From: Zygnema cylindricum
Taxonomy: Eukaryota > Streptophyta > Zygnematophyceae > Zygnematales > Zygnemataceae
Assembly (NCBI GenBank): GCA_037447655.1
Contig: JBBHKE010001044.1
Span: 1-62,000, forward strand
Direction of reading: 5' to 3'
DNA: 62,000 bases
Shown here: piece after piece, positions 21,103-32,170 of the stretch
Position numbering within the stretch: the stretch's first letter is position 1
How the letters are laid out: each line of letters begins with the position of its first letter
Position numbers and translations under genes: made by a program
Notes under the pieces: generated by a model
The model's input: the letters and a program-made list of their open reading frames with translations, nothing else
The model's database searches: none
What the model was told of the DNA's origin: nothing

Positions 21103-23515
21103 CACTCTTTCCCCTACACTCCCTTCACTTATTTTCTTCAAGTCCATGGGAGTGGTACAATTGTTTGCCTTTTCCATTTGGAATTTCGCGCGTATATTCC
21201 CTATGGCTTCTTTTTTAGTAAATATGATAATCCTTCTTCCTCTATCCCTTTCTATACGTGTCCCCTAGATATATCTTGCCTCTCCTAGATCTTTTATATC
21301 AAACCTGCTTCTAAGATCTTTCTTCAACTTGTTGATCTTCTCCATAGATTTACTTAACACCAGCAAATCATCCACACAAATTGTAATGAAAATAACACCA
21401 TTCTTATCCTCAAACATATAAATGGAATGGTCAGAGCTGATCCAGATATATCCTAGGCTAGTGAGAAACTCATCTAGCTTTTTATTCGATTGTTGGGAGC
21501 CTGTTTAGGTCCATATAAGGACTTTATAAGTCTAAGTACTTTGCTCTCCTCACCTTCCTCTACAACCCTTTCTGGTTGCGACATAAAGTTTTCTTCCTCC
21601 AGTTCACCATTGAGAAAGGCGGTCATAATATCCATCTGTTGTATTTCTATGTCTTTCGCTGCCATTAGACTAATGAGAATCGTTACTTATGGGAACCGTA
21701 CCAGAAGAGCAAAGGTCTCTTCATAATCCATCTCTTCTTTTTGAGTGAACCCCTTTGCTACCAACCGAGCCTTATATCTTTCAATGGTATTATCTGGGTT
21801 CAGTTTTAGTTTAAAGACCCATTTGCATCCGATCGGTTTTCTGTTTGGACGGGAGTCCACTAGTTCCCAAGTATTTGCTTCCATGATGGAAGCCATCTCA
21901 CCATTTATGGCTCTAACCCATCTACCCTTCTCCGGACTGTCCATTGCCTGTGAGTATGCCTCAGGCTCATCAGGGTGAGAGAGCTTAGTTACCTTGTGAG
22001 CGGCTTGTCTTTCCTGCAGCCTTTTGGTGCTCTTTCGTCCTTCTTCAAAGTTCGAGGCTAAGATGGAAAGAAGTCTCGGGTTTCTCCTTACTATCTCATC
22101 AGCTCCCCTATCCATGGAAGTCAGCTCCATCTTTTCTTCTTCTCTCTCCTCAAAGTGTGTAGGGATATGGGCAGATTCCGGATTATTTCCCTCATCGTGG
22201 ATCTCCCCTAAATCTGCAAACATTTTTTCACTCATGTCTCTTATGGGAAGATCTGAGTTCTCCTCACCCTAAAACTCAAAGCTAAATTTTATTTTCTTAG
22301 TGTATTTGAAGGGGTCAAATGACTTCCCTTCATCCATGACAACTAGATGTTTAATTAGAATGATGTCTTGTTTAGCTAAGTCATAGACTGTATATCCTTT
22401 AACATCCTTATCATATCCCACAAAATATCCCGGTTTCCCTTTAGCATCAAGTATCCATTTTTTCTATATGTGTCAAGACTATAAACTTGACTACCGAATA
22501 CATTCAGGTGCAAAATATTTGGTTTATTTCCAACCCATCTCTCATAAGGTGTCGTTCCTTCCACACCTAAGGTAAGGACTCTATTCTTGATGTAGTTAGC
22601 ACAGTTCATGGCTTGAGCCCAAAACCTTTTTCCTATTCTTTTGTCGGCCAGCAAACTACATACGCTATCTCCTAGGGTCTGGTTCAACCTCTCACCTACC
22701 CCGTTTTGCTCTGGATTATAAGGTACAGCTTTTTGATGCTGAACTGCCTCATCCCTCAAATATTCCTCAAACTAGTTAGAGGTATATTCTCACCCATTGT
22801 CACTTTTTAATCTCTTAATGGGGGTTCCGTGCAACTTCTCATTCCAGGCTTTAAATTCTTTGAAGTAATTTGGTGCCTTAGACTTTTTTTTAGGAAGTAA
22901 ACTCTAGAGTATTTGGACCACTCATCAATAATTTTCATCATGAACCTCTTACCTCCTACCGAAGGTACTTTTGATGGTCCCTAGATATCTATGGGGCCGT
23001 GTTGGGAAAAGGAAGTCTGTGAGTCTTACCTTGGGCACAGCCACTAAAATCATCCTCCATTTCATTATCCCCAAACTGAATGCCTTTTACTACACTAAGC
23101 TTCTTCATTTCCCTCGGCCTATCAAAGGTCACATGTCCCGACCGCTTATGCCAAATCATCAAGTTTGGGACACCAACATATTAAGCATTCTTCTTTTCCT
23201 TACTCAGGTTAAGCCTAAACATTCTTAAGCTACCTTTATCTGTTGTGAAGTAGACTTCATCCCCATACTTAGCTGTAAAGACTCCCTTTCTAGTGAAGGT
23301 ATCAAACTCCTTATCATCTTATACAGAAGCAGAGACAAGATTTTTGCTGAGCTGAGGGATTTAAATTACATCTGAGAAAGTGAGTATGGAAGTCATACAT
23401 TTCACTAAGTCTTTTAGATCTACTTATCTAACTAGATCTGTGGTATCTACTCTCCCATCCCCGTACTCTTTCTCTATGGTGGGGACCTTTCTTAGCTTGG
23501 TAAAGAGGTGTCTGT
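21103..23515 (-). pseudogene. pol: Second RT-integrase block, duplicated within C
   Basis: This block covers the same protease-to-RT stretch as about 18660-21102, in the same direction, and is inserted at the protease word GGTGTCTG. It includes RT (21474-21665; 21687-22235 with W-V-F-K-L-K-L-N-P-D-N-T). It also includes the integrase C-terminal half (22376-22759, with the catalytic Glu in Q-N-G-V-G-E-R) and the zinc region. The YVDD box reads C-V-D-D. It is diverged from the adjacent C copy but nearly identical, stops included, to the reverse complement of 27157-29569. Confidence 0.88.
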
Positions 23516-23835
23516 AACAACACATATGCATGGATGCATCTGAATCGATGATCCATCCTTCCTGTGGAGGGTCGTGAATGGATCCGAGAGCACACTTTTG
23601 CTTTCGAGGAATTTCCTTCTCCTCCAAATTCTTGTCAAGAAGAAACTCTTCATCCTCCTCCTCAGAGAACTCATCCTCTTCGATCTCCCCTTTCACTTGT
23701 GTGACCACAAATGCCTTCTTCTTTCCCCCAGAAGAACCTCCTCCACGGTTTTCTTGGAGCCTTAACTTTGAAAGTTTGGTATAATCAGCTATGAAGTGTC
23801 CTTGCTTTTTGTAAAAATGACAAGGGCCCTTTGGA
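21103..23835 (+). repeat. Left arm of large inverted repeat
   Basis: This arm pairs with 26815-29569: position x matches 50672-x until a 24-bp insertion in the right arm near 26925. Open frames, internal stops and frameshifts are the same in both arms, with rare base differences. The outer edge is sharp at 21103/29569. Towards the centre the match drops to ordinary family-level similarity near 23835/26815. Confidence 0.93.
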
Positions 23836-24540
23836 GGCCTTGCTTCTCCACTTTGATATTTCTCTCCCTTGAAAGTGCCGTATGGCTTCCTCGAATCCTT
23901 CCCCCACCGGTCCGTTCCAGCTGCTAGAGCTTGAACACTCTTTCCTCCTCTTTGAATCTCGATAGTGTTCTCTTGAACAAGTATCTTCCAGACAACTGTG
24001 TTCCACTTCCACAAACTTTCATCCATTTATTGCTCTCGGTACACTATGTTCTCAATCTCATTAGACAGCTTCATGTTGAGGGTGTTAAATTTCATCTTCA
24101 TTCTACCAGTCCACCTGGCACTCTCCATCTCCATATACAAACAAGAGAGGTCATTAAAATAGTCTAGCATTTTCCCCCCTTTGTAAGTTTACTCCCCTAA
24201 CCGCTGCTCGGCCAACAAGATATCTTGAATAGTACTGGCTCTATAGATCTTCACTAAGGTCTCTCACAGCTCCTCGGCCTTGAAAATGTGGAGATGGGAG
24301 GTTGCGAAAGCTTGAGTAAGATGCCTCAGAATGAAGTGCTTGGCAGCCATGTTTGTGTATTCCCACATTTGAATGTCGTTTGTTTCGGTCTTCGCGGCCG
24401 CTGCTCTGGGTTTCCTGGCGATAGGAGTAAGAGGTGTCTCCTTCCCTTTGCCTTTTTTGAACACACTACTTTCCTCGCAATCTGCCTCCTTCGTTGAAGA
24501 AGATATTGCTGCAAAAAACCGCACTCCACCAAACCCTAAA
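23516..24540 (-). pseudogene. gag: Copia protease start and gag, element C (5'-truncated)
   Basis: The protease site near 23540-23555 reads I-D-S-D-A-S (Gly to Asp). The zinc knuckle region near 23800 is altered (C-H-F-Y-K-K-Q-G-H, second Cys lost). The frame from 24026 back to 23424 holds gag C-terminus and protease. A gag segment at 24264-24524 shows N-M-A-A-K-H-F-I-L-R-H-L-T-Q. The gag N-terminus is missing: at 24540 (P-P-G-F-G-G position) the sequence switches to a reversed piece of element B. Confidence 0.85.
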
Positions 24541-24961
24541 GATTTCGAGTACTTGCAAGATATCTCAAAACCCTTTTTCCTGCTTATTAATATGCCTTTT
24601 TAGGATTTTGTAGACTTCTACTCAAGACTCCCACAGCTGCTGCACTAACTGGTCTCGTACTGTTAATAAAATATATAAGACTTCCAACTACCTATCTATA
24701 TGGCTTTAAAGCCATAAACTCTTCATCGCCTGTCTCTAGACTCTCACAAACTATTAAGCCTCAGTCTGATCTATTCCTTCCAATTTCTGCATGAATTCCA
24801 TGGGAGTTACAAATCCTTTCACATCTTTCATTTCAGATCTTTCCAATATGTTATCTATTGCTTCTTTTTGAGTCAACATAATCACCCTTTTGTTTTTGTC
24901 TCTTTTTGCCTATATACATAAGATATACTTGGCCTCCTCGAGGACATTCATCTCAAACCTA
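24541..24961 (-). pseudogene. pol: Reversed RT-RNase H fragment of element B
   Basis: On the - strand this starts R-F-E-M-N (compare S-R-F-E-M-K-D-L-G-E-A-K in element E). It runs through L-T-Q-K-E-A-I to the RNase H start (R-Y-L-A-S-T-R-N equivalent). This is the part of B expected after the break at 16917 (I-K-A-T-F), apart from a few bases. It now lies in the opposite orientation and abuts the LTR at 24962. Confidence 0.8.
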
Positions 24962-25967
24962 GATTTGAATTATTTGAGATATATAGTATTTTCTAGGTCT
25001 AAATTACATACTAAAAATAGAAAAGAAAAGCATAGGCAGTCTGCCTCCACCTCTTCCCTATATCCCTAACACTTGTTGTAGCCATTGAAAGAAAGATAGG
25101 GTGGTGGAGCCATGGCTGCCTTGGCTACTTAGGCAGGATAGAAGAAGTGACATAAGTCACTTCTAACAAAATGGTTGAGTCCAGCAGGACTCAAACCTAC
25201 GACTGGCAAAGCGAGACATAGCCGTCAGCCTTAGCCGATCTGTCGTTGAAGTTCGTTAAAGTATACGGGAATGATGAGTATTTAAACATGTCGGAGTTCA
25301 CTAAGTCGATTAACAGAATTACGGATAAGTAGCATAGAAACAAAATGAAATATAGTGCAATCTTGAAATCGCACGAATTTTTTTTACCACACATTGATTT
25401 TCAACCGCTTGAATTCAAAGCCGGTTTGGATCAAACAGCACGCATCATCGCCGAGATCTCGAATGGTCGATATGGCGTTTTTCGGGCGTGATATGACCTG
25501 GCACCACGTGGAAAGATAACATTGGGTAGCGGGAATCTCGGAGAGCATGAGGGCAAGTCTAGAGGAGACTTACGTCCACTCAATGGCCGAGTGGTACACA
25601 AACCGTACAGAAAGTACACCGACCACAGTACCTCTCAGTACTTTATGGTTCTCTGATTTGTTCGTACATCAGTAGATAGGGGTTGTGAGAGGGATTTAGG
25701 ACTTGGGAGATTTAGGAGGTAGCCGCCTCTCTCCCAATGAGCTTGTATATATTTTGGCATCTTTGCCACTTGATAACTAATCGCATGGTTGGGCGTTTTC
25801 AGTGATTTCTTTTGTTGCGGACTCAGGGGAGTCAACACTGCACAGGGTTTTAATAAGATTGGTTATTTGTCTACACGGGTATCTGTGATCCTAGCTGAAG
25901 AAAAGTTAGTAAAAAACTATATAGAGGCTTTCGAAATCTGTAGTCTAATGGGGGACACAGAATTGCA
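24962..25967 (+). mobile_element. LTR at the 5' end of F (probable original partner of C's LTR)
   Basis: It starts near 24962; the expected TG is altered to GA, giving GATTTGAATT. It ends ...GACACAGAATTGCA at 25967, so it is + oriented. It contains the gag ATG at 25948, 20 bases from the end. It is more like the LTR at 16918-17920 than the LTR at 30308-31316, which suggests it was C's 5' LTR before an inversion. Confidence 0.8.
25168..25250 (-). other. tRNA-like Pol III unit in F 5' LTR
   Basis: On the - strand GGCTAAGGCTGACGGC lies in the A-box position and AGGTTTGAGTCCTGC is the B box. The T arm can pair GTAGG/CCTGC around TTTGAGT. TTTT follows at 25168-25171. It is antisense to the LTR. 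Confidence 0.55.
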
Positions 25968-27100
25968 AATTATGCGCCCACCCTCTGGGGTGCCCATCTT
26001 CAACAGATCTGAGTCCTTTTATTGGGAAACCATGATGGCAAGTGCTTTGTGTTAAAAACGATACTGGGGTATTGTTTGTGGACAAGAGAATCGTCCATCT
26101 CAGGGAATTCCACCAGGGTTTAGTTGAGTGAGGTTTGCTGCAGCAGTATCTGCTGCAATAGAGGAGGCAGAAAGTGAGGATAGCAGTGTGTCCAAAATAG
26201 GGAAAGGGAAGGAGACATCTCTTACTCTTATCGCCACGGTACCCAAAGCGGCGGCCGTGAAGACCGAAGAAGACAATATTCAAATGTGGAATTACACAAA
26301 CATGGCTGCCAGGCACTTTATCTGAGGCATCTTACTCAAGCTTTGGCAACCTCCCATCTCCACATCTTTAAGGCAGAGGAGTTTTGGGAGACCTTAGTGG
26401 AGATCTATAGAGGCGGTACCATTCAAGAGCTTCAGTTGGCCAAGCAAAGGTTAGGGGAGTATACTTACAAAGGGGGGAAAATGCTAGACTAATGTAATGA
26501 CCTCTCTTGTTTGTATATGGAGATGGAGAGTGTCGTTTGGACGCGTACAATAAAGATGAAAGTCAACACCCTCATCATCGAGTTGCTGATTGAGTTTGAG
26601 AACATTTTTACTGAGTTTAGGAAAAAGATGAGAGTTTGTGGAAGTGGAACACAATGGTCTGGATGATACTTGTGTAGGAGAACACTAACAAGATTTAGAG
26701 AGGAGGAAAGAGCGTTCAAGCTCTAGCTCTCAGACAAACCAGTGGGGAAATGATTCGAGGAAGCCCTACGGCAACTTGAAGGGAGAGGAAAATCAGACTA
26801 GAGGACCATGACCACCAAAGGGCCCTTGTCATTTTTACAAAAAGCAAGGACACTTCATAGCTGATTATACCACACTTTCAAAGTTAAGGCTCCAAGAAAA
26901 CCGTGGAGGAGGTTCTTCTGGGGGAAAGGAGGAGGTTCTTCTAGGGGAAAGAAGAAGGCACTTGTGGTCACACAAGTGAAAGGGGAGATCGAAGAGGATG
27001 AGTTCTCTGAGGAGGAGGATGAAGAGTTTCTTCTTGACAAGAATTTGGAGGAGAAGGAAATTCCTCGAAAGCAAAAGTGTGCTCTCGGATCCATTCACGA
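25948..27100 (+). pseudogene. gag: Copia gag, element F
   Basis: ATG 25948 lies in the LTR and the frame reads across a degenerate PBS (AATTATGCGCCCACC, three mismatches to the family site) into M-R-P-P-S. Stops occur near 26054 and 26127, then gag continues (K-H/R-F-I near 26315). The region near 26500-26830 is heavily shifted. The zinc knuckle near 26820-26870 is degenerate. A 24-bp tandem insertion (GGAGGAGGTTCTTCT words) near 26925-26950 distinguishes this copy from the left arm. Confidence 0.82.
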
Positions 27101-29569
27101 CCCTCCACAGGAAGGATGGATCATCGATTCAGATGCATCCATGCATATGTGTTGTGACAGACACCTCTTTACCAAGCTAAGAAAGGTCCCCACCATAGAG
27201 ATAGAGTACGGGGATGGGAGAGTAGATACCACAGATCTAGTTAGATAAGTAGATCTAAAAGACTTAGTGAAATGTATGACTTCCATACTCACTTTCTCAG
27301 ATGTAATTTAAATCCCTCAGCTCAGCAAAAATCTTGTCTCTGCTTCTGTATAAGATGATAAGGAGTTTGATACCTTCACTAGAAAGGGAGTCTTTACAGC
27401 TAAGTATGGGGATGAAGTCTACTTCACAACAGATAAAGGTAGCTTAAGAATGTTTAGGCTTAACCTGAGTAAGGAAAAGAAGAATGCTTAATATGTTGGT
27501 GTCCCAAACTTGATGATTTGGCATAAGCGGTCGGGACATGTGACCTTTGATAGGCCGAGGGAAATGTAGAAGCTTAGTGTAGTGAAAGGCATTCAGTTTG
27601 GGGATAATGAAATGGAGGATGATTTTAGTGGCTGTGCCCAAGGTAAGACTCACAGACTTCCTTTTCCCAACACGGCCCCATAGATATCTAGGGACCATCA
27701 AAAGTACCTTCGGTAGGAGGTAAGAGGTTCATGATGAAAATTATTGATGAGTGGTCCAAATACTCTAGAGTTTACTTCCTAAAAAAAAGTCTAAGGCACC
27801 AAATTACTTCAAAGAATTTAAAGCCTGGAATGAGAAGTTGCACGGAACCCCCATTAAGAGATTAAAAAGTGACAATGGGTGAGAATATACCTCTAACTAG
27901 TTTGAGGAATATTTGAGGGATGAGGCAGTTCAGCATCAAAAAGCTGTACCTTATAATCCAGAGCAAAACGGGGTAGGTGAGAGGTTGAACCAGACCCTAG
28001 GAGATAGCGTATGTAGTTTGCTGGCCGACAAAAGAATAGGAAAAAGGTTTTGGGCTCAAGCCATGAACTGTGCTAACTACATCAAGAATAGAGTCCTTAC
28101 CTTAGGTGTGGAAGGAACGACACCTTATGAGAGATGGGTTGGAAATAAACCAAATATTTTGCACCTGAATGTATTCGGTAGTCAAGTTTATAGTCTTGAC
28201 ACATATAGAAAAAATGGATACTTGATGCTAAAGGGAAACCGGGATATTTTGTGGGATATGATAAGGATGTTAAAGGATATACAGTCTATGACTTAGCTAA
28301 ACAAGACATCATTCTAATTAAACATCTAGTTGTCATGGATGAAGGGAAGTCATTTGACCCCTTCAAATACACTAAGAAAATAAAATTTAGCTTTGAGTTT
28401 TAGGGTGAGGAGAACTCAGATCTTCCCATAAGAGACATGAGTGAAAAAATGTTTGCAGATTTAGGGGAGATCCACGATGAGGGAAATAATCCGGAATCTG
28501 CCCATATCCCTACACACTTTGAGGAGAGAGAAGAAGAAAAGATGGAGCTGACTTCCATGGATAGGGGAGCTGATGAGATAGTAAGGAGAAACCCGAGACT
28601 TCTTTCCATCTTAGCCTCGAACTTTGAAGAAGGACGAAAGAGCACCAAAAGGCTGCAGGAAAGACAAGCCGCTCACAAGGTAACTAAGCTCTCTCACCCT
28701 GATGAGCCTGAGGCATACTCACAGGCAATGGACAGTCCGGAGAAGGGTAGATGGGTTAGAGCCATAAATGGTGAGATGGCTTCCATCATGGAAGCAAATA
28801 CTTGGGAACTAGTGGACTCCCGTCCAAACAGAAAACCGATCGGATGCAAATGGGTCTTTAAACTAAAACTGAACCCAGATAATACCATTGAAAGATATAA
28901 GGCTCGGTTGGTAGCAAAGGGGTTCACTCAAAAAGAAGAGATGGATTATGAAGAGACCTTTGCTCTTCTGGTACGGTTCCCATAAGTAACGATTCTCATT
29001 AGTCTAATGGCAGCGAAAGACATAGAAATACAACAGATGGATATTATGACCGCCTTTCTCAATGGTGAACTGGAGGAAGAAAACTTTATGTCGCAACCAG
29101 AAAGGGTTGTAGAGGAAGGTGAGGAGAGCAAAGTACTTAGACTTATAAAGTCCTTATATGGACCTAAACAGGCTCCCAACAATCGAATAAAAAGCTAGAT
29201 GAGTTTCTCACTAGCATAGGATATATCTGGATCAGCTCTGACCATTCCATTTATATGTTTGAGGATAAGAATGGTGTTATTTTCATTACAATTTGTGTGG
29301 ATGATTTGCTGGTGTTAAGTAAATCTATGGAGAAGATCAACAAGTTGAAGAAAGATCTTAGAAGCAGGTTTGATATAAAAGATCTAGGAGAGGCAAGATA
29401 TATCTAGGGGACACGTATAGAAAGGGATAGAGGAAGAAGGATTATCATATTTACTAAAAAAGAAGCCATAGGGAATATACGCGCGAAATTCCAAATGGAA
29501 AAGGCAAACAATTGTACCACTCCCATGGACTTGAAGAAAATAAGTGAAGGGAGTGTAGGGGAAAGAGTG
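26815..29569 (-). repeat. Right arm of large inverted repeat
   Basis: Reverse complement partner of 21103-23835; see the left arm. The two arms are separated by about 3 kb holding gag sequences, the B scrap and an LTR. Confidence 0.93.
27101..28317 (+). pseudogene. pol: Copia protease-integrase, element F
   Basis: The protease reads I-D-S-D-A-S near 27122-27140, with Gly lost as in the left arm. The frame stops at 27246. The zinc region near 27500-27640 has stops. The integrase C-terminal half is open at 27913-28296 with P-E-Q-N-G-V-G-E-R, R-F-W-A-Q-A-M-N-C-A-N and a K-N-R, keeping the third catalytic acidic residue. The second-Asp region reads K-S-D-N-G followed by a stop near 27880. Confidence 0.87.
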
Positions 29570-30307
29570 ATAATCTTAGATGATCAGATGAGTCCCGAAG
29601 AAAGATAGGTAATGAAGTCTATTCCTTACAACCTAGTTGTAGGAAGTTTAATGTACTTTATGAATTGTACTATCCCGACCAAAGCGGCAGCAGTTGTAGT
29701 TGTTAGTAGGAGTCTTAATGATCCTAGAAAGAGAGAGTGGGAGGCATGAAAGAGAGTCATGAGATATTTGGTGTGAACAAGGAAAATATGGTTGCATATG
29801 GGAGGGGAGCACACTGACATCACCACTTGGAGTGATGCCAGATATGGAGGTGCATCTATGAGAAGATGCGCTTCTGGGTATGTGTTGAATGTGGGGGAAG
29901 GTGCTTTTTGTGGGAGAAACAAGCAACAAAAGGTTGTTGCTAAGTCCACTATGGAGTCTGAGTACATTGCCTCTTGTTTTGCTATGAAAGAATTGATGTG
30001 GGTAAAGTCTATTCTGCAAGAACTGGGGTATATGAAGAAAGGGGTGCAGGAAGTCTTCTATGATAATCATGCTGCAGTTGCAATTGGAGCCAATCCAAAA
30101 TATCAATTAAAATCTAAACACATGGACAAAGGCTGAGTTTCGTGAGGGAAAAAGTTGAAAACAAAATTGTTAATCTTCTGTTAAAGTCGGATGGAGAAAT
30201 GATGGCTGATATGATGACCAAACCTCTGGCATCACCTAAATTGAAATATTGTAGAGAGAACTGTGGTCTAAAAGAAAAGTTTAAATTAGAGTAAAAAATA
30301 AGGGGAG
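28318..30307 (+). pseudogene. pol: Copia RT-RNase H, element F
   Basis: A linker and RT N-terminus are open at 28437-28985 (182 codons; W-V-F-K-L-K-L-N-P-D-N-T, F-T-Q-K-E). Motif A (Q-Q-M-D-I-M-T-A-F-L) is near 29030. The YVDD box reads C-V-D-D near 29296. RNase H lies at about 29700-30296 with W-S-D-A-R-Y-G-G, S-T-M-E-S-E-Y and Y-D-N-H. After about 29570 the sequence no longer matches the left arm. The polypurine tract AAAATAAGGGGAG ends at 30307. Confidence 0.87.
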
Positions 30308-31316
30308 TGTTTGAATTATAAGATTTATGAAGTATTATCAAGGTTCAGATAGCTTAGTGAAATTAGTAAAGAAAAGAGCAAGCAGTCTGCCTCCACCTCT
30401 TCTTTCTATCCCCCTTACTTGTTATAGTCATTGAAGGAAAGAGAGGGTGGTGGAGCCATGGTTGCCTTGGCTCCTTAGGCAGGTCAGAAGAAATGACATA
30501 AGTCACTTCTAACAAAAAGGTTGAGTCTTGCAGGACTCGAACCTTCGACGGACAGTGCGAGGCGTAGCGCTCAGCCTTAGCCAGTTGGTCGTTGATGTCT
30601 GTTAGACTACATGGGATATAATGAGTATTTATCTATGTCAGGGTTCACTAATCCGATTAACGCAATTACGAATAAGTAACATAGAAACAAATTGGAATAT
30701 AATGCGAACGTGAAACCGCATGAAATAAATTGACCTAACATTGATTTTAAACGATTAGCATTTAAAGCCGGTTTGGATCCAATGGCACGCAACATCGCCG
30801 AGATACCTAAATGGTTGCTTTGGCGGTTTGTGGTCGTAACATGACCTGGCGCCACGTGGCAAGATAACATTGGGAAGCGGGAAGCATGGAGAGCATAAGG
30901 GCAAGTCTGGAGGAGGCAAGCGTCCACTCAATGGCTGAGTCGTACCCAGACCGTACTAAAAGTACACCAACCACAGTACCTTTCTGTACTTTAGAATTCT
31001 TTGATTGGTTTGTACATCAATAGATAGGGGTTGTGAGAGGGGTATATGACTTCAAAGATTGAGGAGGTAGCCGCCTCTCTCCCAATGAGCTTGTATATAT
31101 TTTGACATCTTTGCCACTTGATAATTAATCGCCTGGTTGGGCGTTTCAGTGATTTCTTTTGCTGCGGACTTAGGGGAGTCCAGACTGCATAGGGGTGCGG
31201 TCAGATTTCTTGTTTGCCTACTTAAGTATTTTTGATCCTAACTGAAGAAGGGTTAGTCAAAAACTATCTAGAGGCTTCGTAAATTGTGTAATCCAATGGG
31301 GGACACAGAATTGCAG
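30308..31316 (+). mobile_element. 3' LTR of element F
   Basis: Starts TGTTTGAATTATAAG after the polypurine tract and ends ...GACACAGAATTGCA. Length is 1009 bp. It is noticeably diverged from the LTR at 24962. The flanks (CCTAG at 24957 and GAAGT at 31317) do not form a target duplication, consistent with rearrangement. Confidence 0.88.
30513..30600 (-). other. tRNA-like Pol III unit in F 3' LTR (best B box)
   Basis: On the - strand TGGCTAAGGCTGAGCGC is in the A-box/D-arm position, where GCT and AGC can pair. The B box GGTTCGAGTCC is a perfect consensus. TTTTT follows. It is antisense to the LTR. Confidence 0.6.
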
Positions 31317-32170
31317 AAGTGACTTGAGAATGGTTCTTTTTGAGCCAACCCTTTGGTGCTAGCAGTAGGAGACGAATTCTTCCTCTCCTCGGCCTAGGCG
31401 CGAGCAGCTTCGGCCAAAGATGGGAACTGCTCGGGAGTCAAGCTAAGAGGAGGTGGAGGAGCTGGTGCTCAGGTGGTTCCTTAGCCGGAAAATCAAATAT
31501 AGATGCCTGTGGGAAGGAGTCCTCGGATATCTGAGACCCTTCCTCTTGTACGAAATTCTCCGGCCTACCTTGCTCTCTGGATCTGATAGGTAGAGTTCCC
31601 TTCTCTTAGACCTCTCCCCCTTTTATTTAGTGATGGATACCAGGAAGGGGACCTGAGTGAAAAGAGAGCTCTAACTTCTCTCAAAAAAGTAATGTACCAA
31701 AAAAGAAAGCTCTTATCCCCTCAATTCCGAGGAGAGAGGTGGCTTTTTCAGTACTATGCTTAACCATTGGAAGTCTTAACAAATGCTCACTCAAAACCCA
31801 CTGTTTTGATCAAAGGGTTTTAGCAGCCTACTCCGCACAAACAACTTCAAAACCAAAAAAGACTACCAAAGGAGACACAAATAAACTCCTACGCAGAAAA
31901 AAAAGATATAAATAGAATTGGTCGTTTCAGGTTTAACAATATCACCTTGCCCTAGAAAAAAGAATAAAAGATAGAATTTAGAATAATTGCAAAATAAGCT
32001 CAACATACCCGAGAAATTAAATATGACAAAGAGAACAGGCGAAACCTCTCCCGATGGTACAAAAAACAGGTAAGATCCTCCTTCACCCCTCAATTTTCGC
32101 GACTCAGAACTGACTGTACTCTTCTCATTTTCAACAACAAAGAGTCAAGGATCACCCAAATGATGGATAG
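31317..32170. other. Unassigned DNA between elements F and G
   Basis: No retrotransposon similarity is seen. Short open frames (31340-31534 +, 31863-32093 -) show no domain. Together with 45229 onward it is the pre-insertion site of element G. A pyrimidine-rich run ending in CTAG near 31950-31960 on the - strand could be a splice acceptor of an unidentified host transcript, but nothing else supports that. Confidence 0.35.

Noticed and set aside
30513-30600. Functional nuclear tRNA gene in an LTR
   Set aside because: Boxes and terminator are good, but acceptor and anticodon stems do not pair cleanly. It is kept as tRNA-like only.
31863-32170. Spliced host gene interrupted by element G
   Set aside because: A pyrimidine tract plus CTAG and a CAGGTAAG word near 32067 look like splice sites, but on opposite strands, and no coding sequence is recognised on either side.
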